From NCBI GenBank assembly GCA_937967425.1, contig CALBST010000461.1, positions 1 through 9,169 on the forward strand: a stretch of DNA of 9,169 nucleotides. The letters are read 5' to 3'. Positions within the stretch are counted from its first letter, which is position 1. Every line of letters starts with the position of its first letter. The DNA comes from an uncultured Caulobacteraceae bacterium (GTDB lineage Bacteria > Pseudomonadota > Alphaproteobacteria > Caulobacterales > TH1-2). Shown here piece after piece: positions 1 to 6,631 of this stretch. The position numbers and the translations under genes were made by a program. The notes beneath the pieces are model-generated. The model worked only from the letters and a program-made list of their open reading frames with translations, was not told where the DNA came from and searched no databases.

Positions 1-1328
1 GCTGGGATCTCCAGCTCTTCGTCGAGCGATGGATCGCGGGCGAGATCGTCTTGAGCGCGATGTGACACAGGCGCCGGATCCGGCGCATCGAGATTGAACT
101 CGCGCGGATCCTCGTCACGTGACGCTTCGGGCTTCTTCCAGCCGAACATCGAGAAGCCGCCGCCGCTCTTGGCCGGCGGTGTTTGCGCGGCGGGGCGGCG
201 CACCGGCTCTTCCTCGTCGTTGGCGAAGCTTGGCCGCGGCTCGTCATAAGCCGGTTCGCGGATTGGACGCGGCGGCGGTTCACGCGGCGGCACGACAGGA
301 CGGCGCGGCGTGGTTTCAGCGGCGCGGCGCGCAGGCTCAACCACCGTTTGCTGGGTGATGATGGCTTCATCATCAATGCCGGTGGCGACCACCGACACGC
401 GCATGCGGCCTTCAAGCGTCTCGTCGAACGTTGAGCCAAGGATGATGTTGGCGTTGGCGTCGACTTCGGCGCGGATTTCGTTGGCGGCTTGATCGACCTC
501 GTACAGCGTCATGTCGAAGCCGCCGGTGATGTTGATCAGCACGCCCTTGGCGCCGCGCATCGAGACGATGTCCAAGAGCGGGTTGGCCATAGCGCCGTGC
601 GCGGCGTCGAGCGCCCGGTTCGGGCCGCCGGCTTCGCCGGTGCCCATCATCGCGGTGCCCATCTCGGCCATCACGGTGCGAACGTCGGCGAAATCGAGGT
701 TGATGAGGCCCGGCATCACCATGAGATCGGTGACGCCGCGAACGCCCGAGTAGAGCACTTGGTCGGCGAGTTGGAAGGCTTCGGCGAACGTCGTGCGCTC
801 ATTGGCGACGCGGAAGAGATTTTGGTTCGGAATGACGATCAGCGTGTCGACGTGCTTGCGCAGTTCCTGCACGCCCGCTTCCGCAAGCTGCATGCGGCGC
901 TGGCCTTCAAAGTGGAACGGCTTGGTGACGACGGCGATCGTCAGGATGCCGCGCTCACGCGCCGTGCGTGCGATGACAGGCGCGGCGCCCGTGCCGGTGC
1001 CGCCGCCCATGCCGGCAGCGACGAACACCATGTGCGCGCCTTCGAGGAACTCGATGATCTCGGGCTGGCTCTCCTGAGCTGCCGCCTGCCCCACTTCCGG
1101 GCGGGCGCCGGCGCCCAGGCCTTCGGTGATGGAGTGGCCGAGCTGGATGCGGTTGGGCGTACGCGCGCGCGTCAGCGCCTGCGCGTCGGTGTTGGCGACC
1201 ACGAACTCAACGCCTTGCAGGCGCGCGTCCATCATATTGTTGACGGCGTTGCCGCCGGCGCCGCCAACGCCGAAGACCACAATGCGTGGCTTCAGGTCGT
1301 GAATTGTCGGCGCGCTGTACTGACTCAT
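1..1328 (-). CDS. ftsZ: Cell division protein FtsZ (3' end outside window)
   Basis: Tubulin-like GTPase that polymerises under the membrane at mid-cell into the Z-ring and recruits the divisome. I translated the minus strand from the ATG at 1328: 442 codons are present and the frame is still open at the window edge. Visible motifs are the N-terminal glycine-rich [10 protein letters not shown] (about residues 20-29), the tubulin signature GGGTGTG (108-114), and the T7 loop NLDFADVR (210-217) with both catalytic aspartates. The globular part ends near residue 325. A low-complexity Pro/Arg/Glu-rich linker of more than 110 residues follows, as is usual in alphaproteobacterial FtsZ; the conserved C-terminal FtsA-binding peptide must lie outside. 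A GGAG ribosome site sits 6 nt upstream of the ATG (1335-1338). ftsZ is last in the visible cluster, 186 bp after the Hsp70-like gene. That gap holds CtrA, GANTC and DnaA-like motifs, so it probably has its own cell-cycle promoter. Confidence 0.97.
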   Translation of the reverse strand, partial: MSQYSAPTIHDLKPRIVVFGVGGAGGNAVNNMMDARLQGVEFVVANTDAQALTRARTPNRIQLGHSITEGLGAGARPEVGQAAAQESQPEIIEFLEGAHMVFVAAGMGGGTGTGAAPVIARTARERGILTIAVVTKPFHFEGQRRMQLAEAGVQELRKHVDTLIVIPNQNLFRVANERTTFAEAFQLADQVLYSGVRGVTDLMVMPGLINLDFADVRTVMAEMGTAMMGTGEAGGPNRALDAAHGAMANPLLDIVSMRGAKGVLINITGGFDMTLYEVDQAANEIRAEVDANANIILGSTFDETLEGRMRVSVVATGIDDEAIITQQTVVEPARRAAETTPRRPVVPPREPPPRPIREPAYDEPRPSFANDEEEPVRRPAAQTPPAKSGGGFSMFGWKKPEASRDEDPREFNLDAPDPAPVSHRAQDDLARDPSLDEELEIP

Positions 1329-1480
1329 TGGCCGCTCCAAGAGCGATCGGTTCTCACGATTCGCCCACGCTCGCACTGCACCGTCAGCGACGGCGCTTAA
1401 GCTTTCGTTAAGCTCTAGAAATGAGTGGCGGCGCTTTTGCGGCGGTGCGGCGCCAGGAGGCGGCTACCGCCAGGGGAATC
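1322..1480. promoter_or_regulatory. Three GANTC (CcrM-type) sites upstream of ftsZ
   Basis: GANTC occurs at 1322-1326 (GACTC, overlapping the ftsZ start codon), 1358-1362 (GATTC) and 1476-1480 (GAATC). By eye I found only about five others in the whole window, so three within 160 bp is a local concentration. In Caulobacter, CcrM methylates GANTC and methylation together with GcrA stimulates ftsZ transcription. The same role here is inference from motif and position. Confidence 0.5.
1397..1411 (-). promoter_or_regulatory. CtrA-type binding site upstream of ftsZ
   Basis: Perfect TTAA-N7-TTAA: TTAA at 1397-1400, seven bases, TTAA at 1408-1411. On the ftsZ strand it reads as a direct repeat of GCTTAA. 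It ends 68 bp before the ftsZ ATG, within reach of a promoter. CtrA represses ftsZ in Caulobacter through sites of this form, which makes this the likeliest operator of ftsZ. No convincing -35/-10 pair could be fixed around it. Confidence 0.65.
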
Positions 1481-1488
1481 CGACGCAT

Positions 1489-1497
1489 TTCTCCACA
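1489..1497 (+). promoter_or_regulatory. Near-consensus DnaA box upstream of ftsZ
   Basis: TTCTCCACA matches the DnaA box TTATCCACA at eight of nine positions. It lies about 160 bp upstream of the ftsZ ATG, just past the end of the Hsp70-like gene. DnaA activates ftsZ in Caulobacter. One such near-match alone could be chance. Confidence 0.35.
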
Positions 1498-1514
1498 TGC
1501 GCGCGGGTGGGCCG

Positions 1515-2879
1515 TCAGGCGTTTGTCGCCGCCGGTTCACGGGCCGCGATGTGCGCGACGGGCGCCAGCGCGCCACCCATGGCAATCGCCAGTTGTGGGA
1601 ACACGCCGTCGAACGGGTGACGCCGGTGGGGCAGCGACCAGTTCGCGCCGAAGCGTTCGATCTTCAGCTTCAGCTTGACCTTGGTGCGCGCAGCCGCATC
1701 GCGGACCACTTTCGACAGAAACGGCAAGTTGGCCCCGCCACCGGCCAAAAGCACCGTGATCGTTCCGGCTCCCAGCTCCTTGGCGCGCGCATGTAGGGGC
1801 GCGAGGCTGACGGCGACGGTCTCGGTCAACGCTTTGCAGAAAGCGCGGAAGGACGGGTCTTTCTCGAGCGCGGCGCGAGTGATCCTGATGCGCTTCTTGC
1901 TGCGATCCCTGAACGAGCTTTCGCCGCGCTGGAAGAGATCCTGCTTGAGCGAGCGCGCCGACAGCTTCACCGCCCGCCAGAGCCGATCCTCCGCCGCGAG
2001 CCCACGCTTGCCGCCGGAGCGGACGAATAGGTCGATCAGGATGTTGTCCAGTTCATCGCCGGCAAGTGAGCAGCATTGATTGGCGGCGGTGATTTCCGCG
2101 AGCTTCGAAGGCGCGATAGCGGTGTCACGTTCGAAGGCGGCGATGTCGGTGGTGCCAGCACCCATATCGATGACGAGCACGAGCGGCTCACTGGCGCGGG
2201 CGAAGTTGGCGTAGGCCGATGCGGCTGAGGCAGATTCGAAGACGACGCCGCCGAACGCGCCGCGGAGCGGGGCGGCCCGCGCTGCGTCGAGCGCCGCGCG
2301 CACGCGCGTCAGCGCGATGCCCTCGGGCGCACGCAAGGTCGTCCCGAGTTCGCGTGAGAGCGCGGCCGCTTCGTCCACAAGCAAGGCGATGATGCGCCCT
2401 GCCTCATCAAACGACTGCCAGTTTGGGCTCGTGAGGCGACGCGGCGCGTCGGCGATGGAAGCCGACATCCCGGGCTCTGCCTCCACCGCCGCGCGGATGA
2501 GCTGATCCAAGTAGGCGAGGTAAAGCACGATGCCATCGCGATGGCAGAGAGTGCTGGTGGGATCGACGGAGCGGCTGAGCTTCAGCGCCAATGTCGGCTC
2601 AATCTCTCGCGCCGAGAGGATCATCTTGAACGAGACGATTGGATTGCGGCGCTCATCGACGCCGGCTTCGGCGCGTTTCAGCGCCGCTGGCCCGAAGAAG
2701 ATGCGGCCATCATCGACATACATGGCGGATGGCGAGAGCAGCGGATGCTCGGCTTGCGCAGCCAATCCGATCGGCAACGGCGCAACGTCGTTGTCGTGCG
2801 CGCCCAACCAAACACTCGCCTTCGACATCGCCGTGCCGAGGTCTAAACAAACGCACGCGCTTCCAACATCTGATCGCAT
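1515..2879 (-). CDS. Hsp70/actin-type ATPase, NBD only, between ftsA and ftsZ
   Basis: A 454-residue protein with the Hsp70-type ATPase fold. It shows phosphate-1 LDLGTAMSK (12-20), a lysine in VSFKMIL (K85) where DnaK has its catalytic lysine, FESASAASAYANF (214-226) resembling the DnaK EPTAAALAYG helix, phosphate-2 VIDMGAGTTDIAAF (236-249), LAGDELDN (272-279) resembling DnaK GGEDFDN, adenosine motif LLAGGGANLPFL (377-388), and AIAMGGAL near the end. The ATPase residues therefore look intact. The protein stops about where a DnaK nucleotide-binding domain ends, so the hydrophobic linker and substrate-binding domain are missing; the VPA proline switch is also not recognisable. There is no signal peptide or membrane segment, so it is probably cytoplasmic. 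The start is the ATG at 2879, with GGGGGA (2885-2890) 5 nt upstream. It is co-directional with ftsA (196 bp upstream) and ftsZ (186 bp downstream). The position suggests a division or cell-cycle role, but the function is unknown. It is too unlike FtsA or MreB to be called either. Confidence 0.85.
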   Translation of the reverse strand: MRSDVGSACVCLDLGTAMSKASVWLGAHDNDVAPLPIGLAAQAEHPLLSPSAMYVDDGRIFFGPAALKRAEAGVDERRNPIVSFKMILSAREIEPTLALKLSRSVDPTSTLCHRDGIVLYLAYLDQLIRAAVEAEPGMSASIADAPRRLTSPNWQSFDEAGRIIALLVDEAAALSRELGTTLRAPEGIALTRVRAALDAARAAPLRGAFGGVVFESASAASAYANFARASEPLVLVIDMGAGTTDIAAFERDTAIAPSKLAEITAANQCCSLAGDELDNILIDLFVRSGGKRGLAAEDRLWRAVKLSARSLKQDLFQRGESSFRDRSKKRIRITRAALEKDPSFRAFCKALTETVAVSLAPLHARAKELGAGTITVLLAGGGANLPFLSKVVRDAAARTKVKLKLKIERFGANWSLPHRRHPFDGVFPQLAIAMGGALAPVAHIAAREPAATNA

Positions 2880-2899
2880 GGGCGTCCCCCACCCAATGT

Positions 2900-2933
2900 G
2901 ACGAATTCACGAAACCGAACCGCGCAATTCGTC
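2900..2933. repeat. Inverted repeat before the Hsp70-like gene
   Basis: GACGAATT at 2900-2907 and AATTCGTC at 2926-2933 form a perfect 8-bp inverted repeat with an 18-base spacer. It begins 20 bp upstream of the start codon at 2879. It could be an operator for a dimeric regulator or a stem-loop in the mRNA leader. No known regulator site was recognised. Confidence 0.5.
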
Positions 2934-2995
2934 CGGTTGGCTAGTATTGCGCTGGGACCATGCGCGAATAAAAGCGCACTCGCGCGGCGGGCGAG

Positions 2996-3004
2996 TTATC
3001 CACA
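2996..3004 (+). promoter_or_regulatory. Perfect DnaA box upstream of the Hsp70-like gene
   Basis: TTATCCACA is an exact match to the strong DnaA box. It lies in the 196-bp gap between ftsA and the Hsp70-like gene, 116 bp upstream of that gene's ATG. In Caulobacter, DnaA activates ftsZ and other cell-cycle genes, so DnaA control of the Hsp70-like gene, and perhaps ftsZ by read-through, is plausible. A replication origin is unlikely, since no box cluster or AT-rich unwinding region is visible. Confidence 0.5.
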
Positions 3005-3044
3005 GACCGCTAGTCTTAAAGGGGTACCCAATGACGGATTTCCG

Positions 3045-3075
3045 CGGCGCCGGCGGAGATCAAATTCAGGCGCCG
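3045..3075 (-). other. GC-rich stem just after the ftsA stop codon
   Basis: CGGCGCC and GGCGCCG (7-bp arms, 17-base loop) lie directly after the ftsA TGA at 3076-3078. There is no following T-run, so this is not a classical intrinsic terminator. It may slow or attenuate read-through from ddl-ftsQ-ftsA, or be chance in GC-rich DNA. Confidence 0.25.
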
Positions 3076-4416
3076 TCAGAAATTCTCGCGCAGCCAATTC
3101 CACATGCCGTGCACGGCGTTGCGGACGCTAGCGCCGAGTTGCGCGAGCGAGGGTTGGAAGTCGCCATCGACAACGTCGAGATCAGAGACATCCAATCGGT
3201 GACGCAGCAAGCCGGCGCTGACTGCGTATGCCGGGCCCGCTTCACCGTGATCGAAGCCGCAAAGCTCAAGTGGGCGGCCAACCCGCACGGGCATACCGAG
3301 CGCTTCAGACGCCAATTCGCGGACACCGGGAATGAGCGCACCGCCGCCGACGATGACCGCGCGTTGCGGACCCTCGGCGCCGGCGAAGCCGGCGCGGTTC
3401 AGGCGATCGCGCACGGCGAGCAGCATTTCGACCACACGCGGGGTCAGCGTATCCGAAATCACGCCGCGCAGCGTCGTGGCGGCTTCGAGGCGCCCGTCCA
3501 GGCCGAGCTTCGGTGCGGCCACGGCCTCGCGTGGATCGCAAGCGTTGCCAACCGCGCCGAAATGCAACTTCACACGCTCAGCGGCGGCAAATGTAGTTTG
3601 AAGCTTCATGGCGAGGTCGCGCGTCAAACGCACGCCGCCAGCGGAGATGGTTTCGCAGAACACCATGCCCTCGCCAGCGAAGGCGGCGACCCCAATAGAG
3701 CCGGCGCCCAAATCGACAACCAGCGCACCCTCTTCGCGCTCTTCCGGCGTCAACACCGAGAGCGCGGCGGCTTGCGGGCCGGCGATTATGTCTTCGACTT
3801 CGGCGCCGGCCTGGCGGATGCAGGCCTTCAACGCATTCATCGCTTCAGTCGGCGCGGTGACGACGCACGCCTCGACAGCGAGCATCTTGCCAGGCAAGCC
3901 CAACGGGTCGGGAATGCCTTCGCCATCATCGATGATGTAACGCAGCGGTTCGACGTGGATGAAGGAGAGCTGCGGCGCGGGCGCCGCCTTCATCGCTTGG
4001 TCGATGGCGTTCTCAATATCGCGATGGGCGATCAGTGCGCCTTTGATGCGCACGGCCCCACGTACAATCTGCGACTTGAGGCCAGGGCCTGAATATGAGG
4101 CGACGACGCGGCTGACAGGCGCGCCGGCCATGACGGCGGCCTCCTGCAACGCCACTTCGATGGCGCGGGCGCAGGCGTCGAAATCGGCGGGCTTACCGCT
4201 AGCAATCGCCGGCGCGGTTTGATGGCCCACACCAAGCACGCGCAGCGGGCGCTCCGGATGCATGTCGAGCACCGGATCGCGGCGTGAAGCGAGGCAGACC
4301 GTTTTCGAAACGCCAACGTCGAGCGCGGCCACCAACGGCGGCAGCGGAGCGCTGGCATCTTGCCGGCCATCTTTATCCGCGGGTTGGAAGCCGGCGGTCC
4401 GGATTTGGGCGGCCAT
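3076..4416 (-). CDS. ftsA: Cell division protein FtsA
   Basis: Actin-like protein that ties FtsZ filaments to the inner membrane and passes the constriction signal to later divisome proteins. The 446 residues show phosphate-1 ALDVGVSKT (31-39), the FtsA-specific 1C subdomain (about 102-190), phosphate-2 VVDLGAGSIGVAAF (233-246), ISAGGVRLTRDLA (257-269) and adenosine motif VIVGGGALIPGV (354-365). The last residues, AVHGMWNWLRENF, form the expected amphipathic membrane-targeting helix. In phosphate-2 the Thr and following Asp of E. coli FtsA (GGGTMD) are Ser240 and Gly242. The N-terminus has about 25 extra, probably disordered residues before the first strand. The ATG shares one base with the ftsQ stop (TGATG), implying translational coupling. 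The gene encoded next downstream is an Hsp70-like ATPase rather than ftsZ itself. Confidence 0.96.
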   Translation of the reverse strand: MAAQIRTAGFQPADKDGRQDASAPLPPLVAALDVGVSKTVCLASRRDPVLDMHPERPLRVLGVGHQTAPAIASGKPADFDACARAIEVALQEAAVMAGAPVSRVVASYSGPGLKSQIVRGAVRIKGALIAHRDIENAIDQAMKAAPAPQLSFIHVEPLRYIIDDGEGIPDPLGLPGKMLAVEACVVTAPTEAMNALKACIRQAGAEVEDIIAGPQAAALSVLTPEEREEGALVVDLGAGSIGVAAFAGEGMVFCETISAGGVRLTRDLAMKLQTTFAAAERVKLHFGAVGNACDPREAVAAPKLGLDGRLEAATTLRGVISDTLTPRVVEMLLAVRDRLNRAGFAGAEGPQRAVIVGGGALIPGVRELASEALGMPVRVGRPLELCGFDHGEAGPAYAVSAGLLRHRLDVSDLDVVDGDFQPSLAQLGASVRNAVHGMWNWLRENF

Positions 4417-5366
4417 CAGACGCCCCCCAGCAGCGGGCCGCCTTCAAGGGCGGGATGAATGCGAACAGCCAGGCGGCCAGGCGCGCGCATATCGAGACGC
4501 GCCAGCGGCCGATCAAGCAGCGCGTATTGTTGCTGCAAGCGTTGAAGATCAGCGAGCGCGGCGATGTCACCCTCTTCCGGCAACGCGACGATGGCGCCGG
4601 AGGTCAGGCGTATATCCCAGCGGCGATCGCCAACGCGGATCAGCTCAGCGGTACGCTGGCGAAGGTCAGGCATACGCTCGAGCGCGGCGAGGATTGGCGG
4701 CGCAGCCGGGCCAGCGCCCCGGCCGACGACGCGTAGCAGGCTTTGGTTGTCTTCGACGCGCTCCGTCAGCAGGCGTTCGCCGTTGGCGTCGATCACCGCG
4801 CTCTGATTGTTCTCGTCTTCCCAGACGGCAAACTCCTGACGGCGTTCGACTTCGACGAGAACAGACGAGGGCCACAAACGGCGGACACGCGCGCCGGCAA
4901 CCCAATCGAGACTTTCAACGCGGGCCTTCACCTCTTCAGGATCGAGCGCCAGAATGGAGTGGCGGCCCTCGGGAACGATGAGCGCGCGCACTTCCTGCTC
5001 CCGCGCTTCGCTGATCTCAGGCGTGCCGGGCATACGCGCGACTTGGATTTCGTCGATCTCGAAGCCGATATTGGCGACGGTTGCATCCGCCGAACGCGCA
5101 AAAGCTTCGCGCGCATCGAACAATGAGGAGCCGAGCCACGCGGCGCTGGCGACGGCTATGCCGATAAACATCACGCCGCCGGTCAGCGCCAGCGCCAAGC
5201 TTTTGCCGCTGACGTGCACGTCGTCGGGCGCCAAACCGCCAGACAGCTTGATGCGCGCGATGCGCGGCATGGATTCATAAGCCGGCACGGGCGGCGGACG
5301 GCGGCTGCCGCGTTGTGGGGGCATGCCGCCGCGCTTGCCGGGACGACGCGCTCTTACCGAGGCCAT
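4416..5366 (-). CDS. ftsQ: Cell division protein FtsQ
   Basis: Bitopic inner-membrane protein of the divisome; its periplasmic part links FtsB/FtsL and the septal synthase to the ring. The 316 residues show a basic, proline-rich cytoplasmic tail (about 1-55), one membrane segment (about 57-79, [22 protein letters not shown]), a POTRA domain (about 100-175, with the typical [32 protein letters not shown] end, quoted here only to show the pattern), then the FtsQ beta domain (about 175-300). I chose the ATG at 5366 because GGAGG lies 7 nt upstream (5374-5378); an in-frame ATG seven codons earlier (5387) lacks such a site. The start overlaps the ddl stop by 13 bp and the stop overlaps the ftsA start by one base, giving a tight ddl-ftsQ-ftsA unit. 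Confidence 0.94.
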   Translation of the reverse strand: MASVRARRPGKRGGMPPQRGSRRPPPVPAYESMPRIARIKLSGGLAPDDVHVSGKSLALALTGGVMFIGIAVASAAWLGSSLFDAREAFARSADATVANIGFEIDEIQVARMPGTPEISEAREQEVRALIVPEGRHSILALDPEEVKARVESLDWVAGARVRRLWPSSVLVEVERRQEFAVWEDENNQSAVIDANGERLLTERVEDNQSLLRVVGRGAGPAAPPILAALERMPDLRQRTAELIRVGDRRWDIRLTSGAIVALPEEGDIAALADLQRLQQQYALLDRPLARLDMRAPGRLAVRIHPALEGGPLLGGV

Positions 5367-6274
5367 GACGCGTCCTCCAGGATCCACTGGACGAGTTGGT
5401 CATAGGACATGCCGACATGCGCGGCCTGTTCGGGGGTCAGCGATGTCGGCGTCATGCCGGGCTGGGTGTTGACTTCGAGCAGCGCCAGACGATCGCGCTT
5501 CGGATCGTAGCGGAAATCGGCGCGCGTCACGCCGCGGCAGCCAAGCGCGTGATGCGCGGCTTCGGCGGCGCGCATGCATTGCTCTGCTACAGAGGCCGGA
5601 ATGTCGGCCGGCACGACGTGGCGCGAACCGCCTTCGGCGTACTTAGCGTCGAAATCGTACCAATCGCCATCGCTGGTGACGAAAATCTCGGTGACCGCGA
5701 GCGCGCCGCGATCGTGCATGACGGCGACGGTCAGCTCTTTGCCGTCGATGAATTCTTCGACGAGCACTTCTTCCCCGAACGTCCAGTCCGGATCGAGAAG
5801 CTGCTCGGGCGGACGGTTGGCCCCTTCGCGCACGATGAAGATGCCGACCGACGAACCTTGCGCGTTTGGCTTCACGACGTACGGCGTGGCCATCGGATGG
5901 CCCTTCGCGGCGTCGCGACGGTTCATGAGCTTGCCGTTCGCGAGCGGCAGGCCAGCTTGCGCGAACACGGCCTTGGACTTGTCCTTGTCCATAGCCAGCG
6001 CGGACGGCAGGACGCCCGAGTGCGTGTAGGGAAGCTTTAAGTAATCGAGCACGCCTTGCGCGCGGCCATCTTCGCCCCATTCGCCGTGAAGAGCATTGAA
6101 CACGGCGTCCGGTGCAGCTGTGCGCAGGGTCTCGATCCAGCTCGCATCTTGCGGATCAACTTCAATGACGTCGTGCCCGAGCCGGCGCAGCGCATCGGCG
6201 CAGCCTTTGCCCGAACTGAGGCTCACTGGCCTCTCGGGGCTCACCCCCCCTAATAGCACCGCCACCCGGGCCAT
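5354..6274 (-). CDS. ddl: D-alanine--D-alanine ligase
   Basis: Cytoplasmic ATP-grasp ligase that joins two D-alanines for the peptidoglycan pentapeptide. The 306 residues match the usual DdlB length. Visible are [19 protein letters not shown] (4-22, with Glu14 contacting the first D-Ala), [10 protein letters not shown] (61-70), [11 protein letters not shown] (91-101), the glycine-rich loop [10 protein letters not shown] (135-144), KYAEGGS (211-217, the active-site Tyr212), RADFRYD (251-257) and [13 protein letters not shown] (266-278) with metal ligands Asp253, Glu267 and Asn269. The ATG at 6274 has a GAGG site 7 nt upstream (6282-6285). ddl is the first gene of the visible cluster: no murB, murC or murG precedes it, and the neighbour beyond the leader points the other way. 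Its promoter should therefore lie in 6275-6631 and drive ddl-ftsQ-ftsA. Confidence 0.96.
   Translation of the reverse strand: MARVAVLLGGVSPERPVSLSSGKGCADALRRLGHDVIEVDPQDASWIETLRTAAPDAVFNALHGEWGEDGRAQGVLDYLKLPYTHSGVLPSALAMDKDKSKAVFAQAGLPLANGKLMNRRDAAKGHPMATPYVVKPNAQGSSVGIFIVREGANRPPEQLLDPDWTFGEEVLVEEFIDGKELTVAVMHDRGALAVTEIFVTSDGDWYDFDAKYAEGGSRHVVPADIPASVAEQCMRAAEAAHHALGCRGVTRADFRYDPKRDRLALLEVNTQPGMTPTSLTPEQAAHVGMSYDQLVQWILEDASWPR
5374..5378 (-). promoter_or_regulatory. Ribosome binding site deciding the ftsQ start
   Basis: GGAGG lies 7 nt before the ATG at 5366, inside the last codons of ddl. It favours this start over the in-frame ATG at 5387. Confidence 0.7.
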
Positions 6275-6281
6275 GCGCTTG

Positions 6282-6304
6282 CCTCACCAACCAACCACCA
6301 CCCC
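6282..6304 (-). promoter_or_regulatory. G-run leader of ddl overlapping its ribosome site
   Basis: On the ddl strand this leader has a GGGG followed by five GG pairs, separated by one to three bases; the last GG is part of the GAGG ribosome site. Such spacing could form a two-tetrad G-quadruplex in the mRNA or DNA and affect ddl translation. This is inference from the pattern only. Confidence 0.3.
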
Positions 6305-6459
6305 AGCCAAACGCGTTTTCTGCGCTCATTCCGGGAGTGTCATAATGAAACGCTTTGGGGTTAAGGCATCATGAGGGCGAAGCACTTTAGTTGCTGATTT
6401 TTATGGTAAATTTCGGATTCAGTTAAGTTGACCCGGCTTTACCACGTTTGCCCTTCCGC

Positions 6460-6497
6460 GCAGGATCGACGCTAGCGCAACGCGCTTTCGAGCCTGC
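6460..6497 (+). other. Imperfect hairpin in the divergent region
   Basis: Arms pair as GCAGG/CCTGC, one mismatch, TCGA/TCGA, a small internal bulge, then AGCGC/GCGCT around a 3-base loop (AAC). It could be part of a structured leader of the downstream plus-strand gene or of a small RNA, but no T-run follows and no RNA family was recognised. Confidence 0.3.
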
Positions 6498-6631
6498 TAA
6501 CGAGGCTGCGGCAAAACACGCGCCGTTTGTTTGGGCGCGCGCCTCCGATTTGGGCGCCCCGGCGGCATTCCCCGGCCAAAAGGGAACCAGCACTTGGCGA
6601 AGCGCGAGATCGGCTCCCACACAAGATGCGC

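Larger units (their letters stand above)
6275..6631. other. Gene-free divergent region between ddl and the TIR-like gene
   Basis: This 357-bp stretch lies between two divergent starts and should contain both promoters. The stretch from about 6385 to 6430 is clearly AT-richer than its surroundings and is the best promoter candidate. It holds one GANTC (6416-6420) and isolated TTAA half-sites (near 6360 and 6423), but no full CtrA site. The part from 6440 to 6630 is GC-rich, has only short overlapping frames without ribosome sites, and contains one hairpin (6460-6497). No confident -35/-10 pair, tRNA, 6S, SRP or tmRNA signature was found. Confidence 0.6.

Noticed and set aside
489..1400. Open frame of 303 codons on the plus strand
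   Set aside because: It is antisense to ftsZ, is His/Ala/Arg-rich, has no recognisable motif and runs through the CtrA site.
1459..1471. Hairpin GGCGG-CTA-CCGCC after the Hsp70-like gene as a terminator
   Set aside because: The stem is only five pairs and no T-run follows on the minus strand; such stems are frequent at this GC content.
2899..2911. GTGA-N5-TCAC as a CRP/FNR-like site
   Set aside because: Arms are only four bases and the spacer is one base short of the CRP consensus. The match is better explained as part of the larger inverted repeat at 2900-2933.
2996..3004. Replication origin suggested by a perfect DnaA box
   Set aside because: There is one strong box, no cluster, no AT-rich unwinding region and no dnaA, dnaN, hemE or parAB nearby.
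2947..4092. Open frame of 381 codons on the plus strand
   Set aside because: It lies antisense over most of ftsA, which has clear family motifs throughout. Long antisense frames are expected in GC-rich genes, and this one shows no recognisable domain.
6423..6620. Short minus-strand frame (65 codons) upstream of ddl, and a plus-strand frame at 6448-6639
   Set aside because: Neither has a ribosome site or a recognisable domain, the minus-strand frame needs a GTG start, and they overlap each other on opposite strands in GC-rich DNA.
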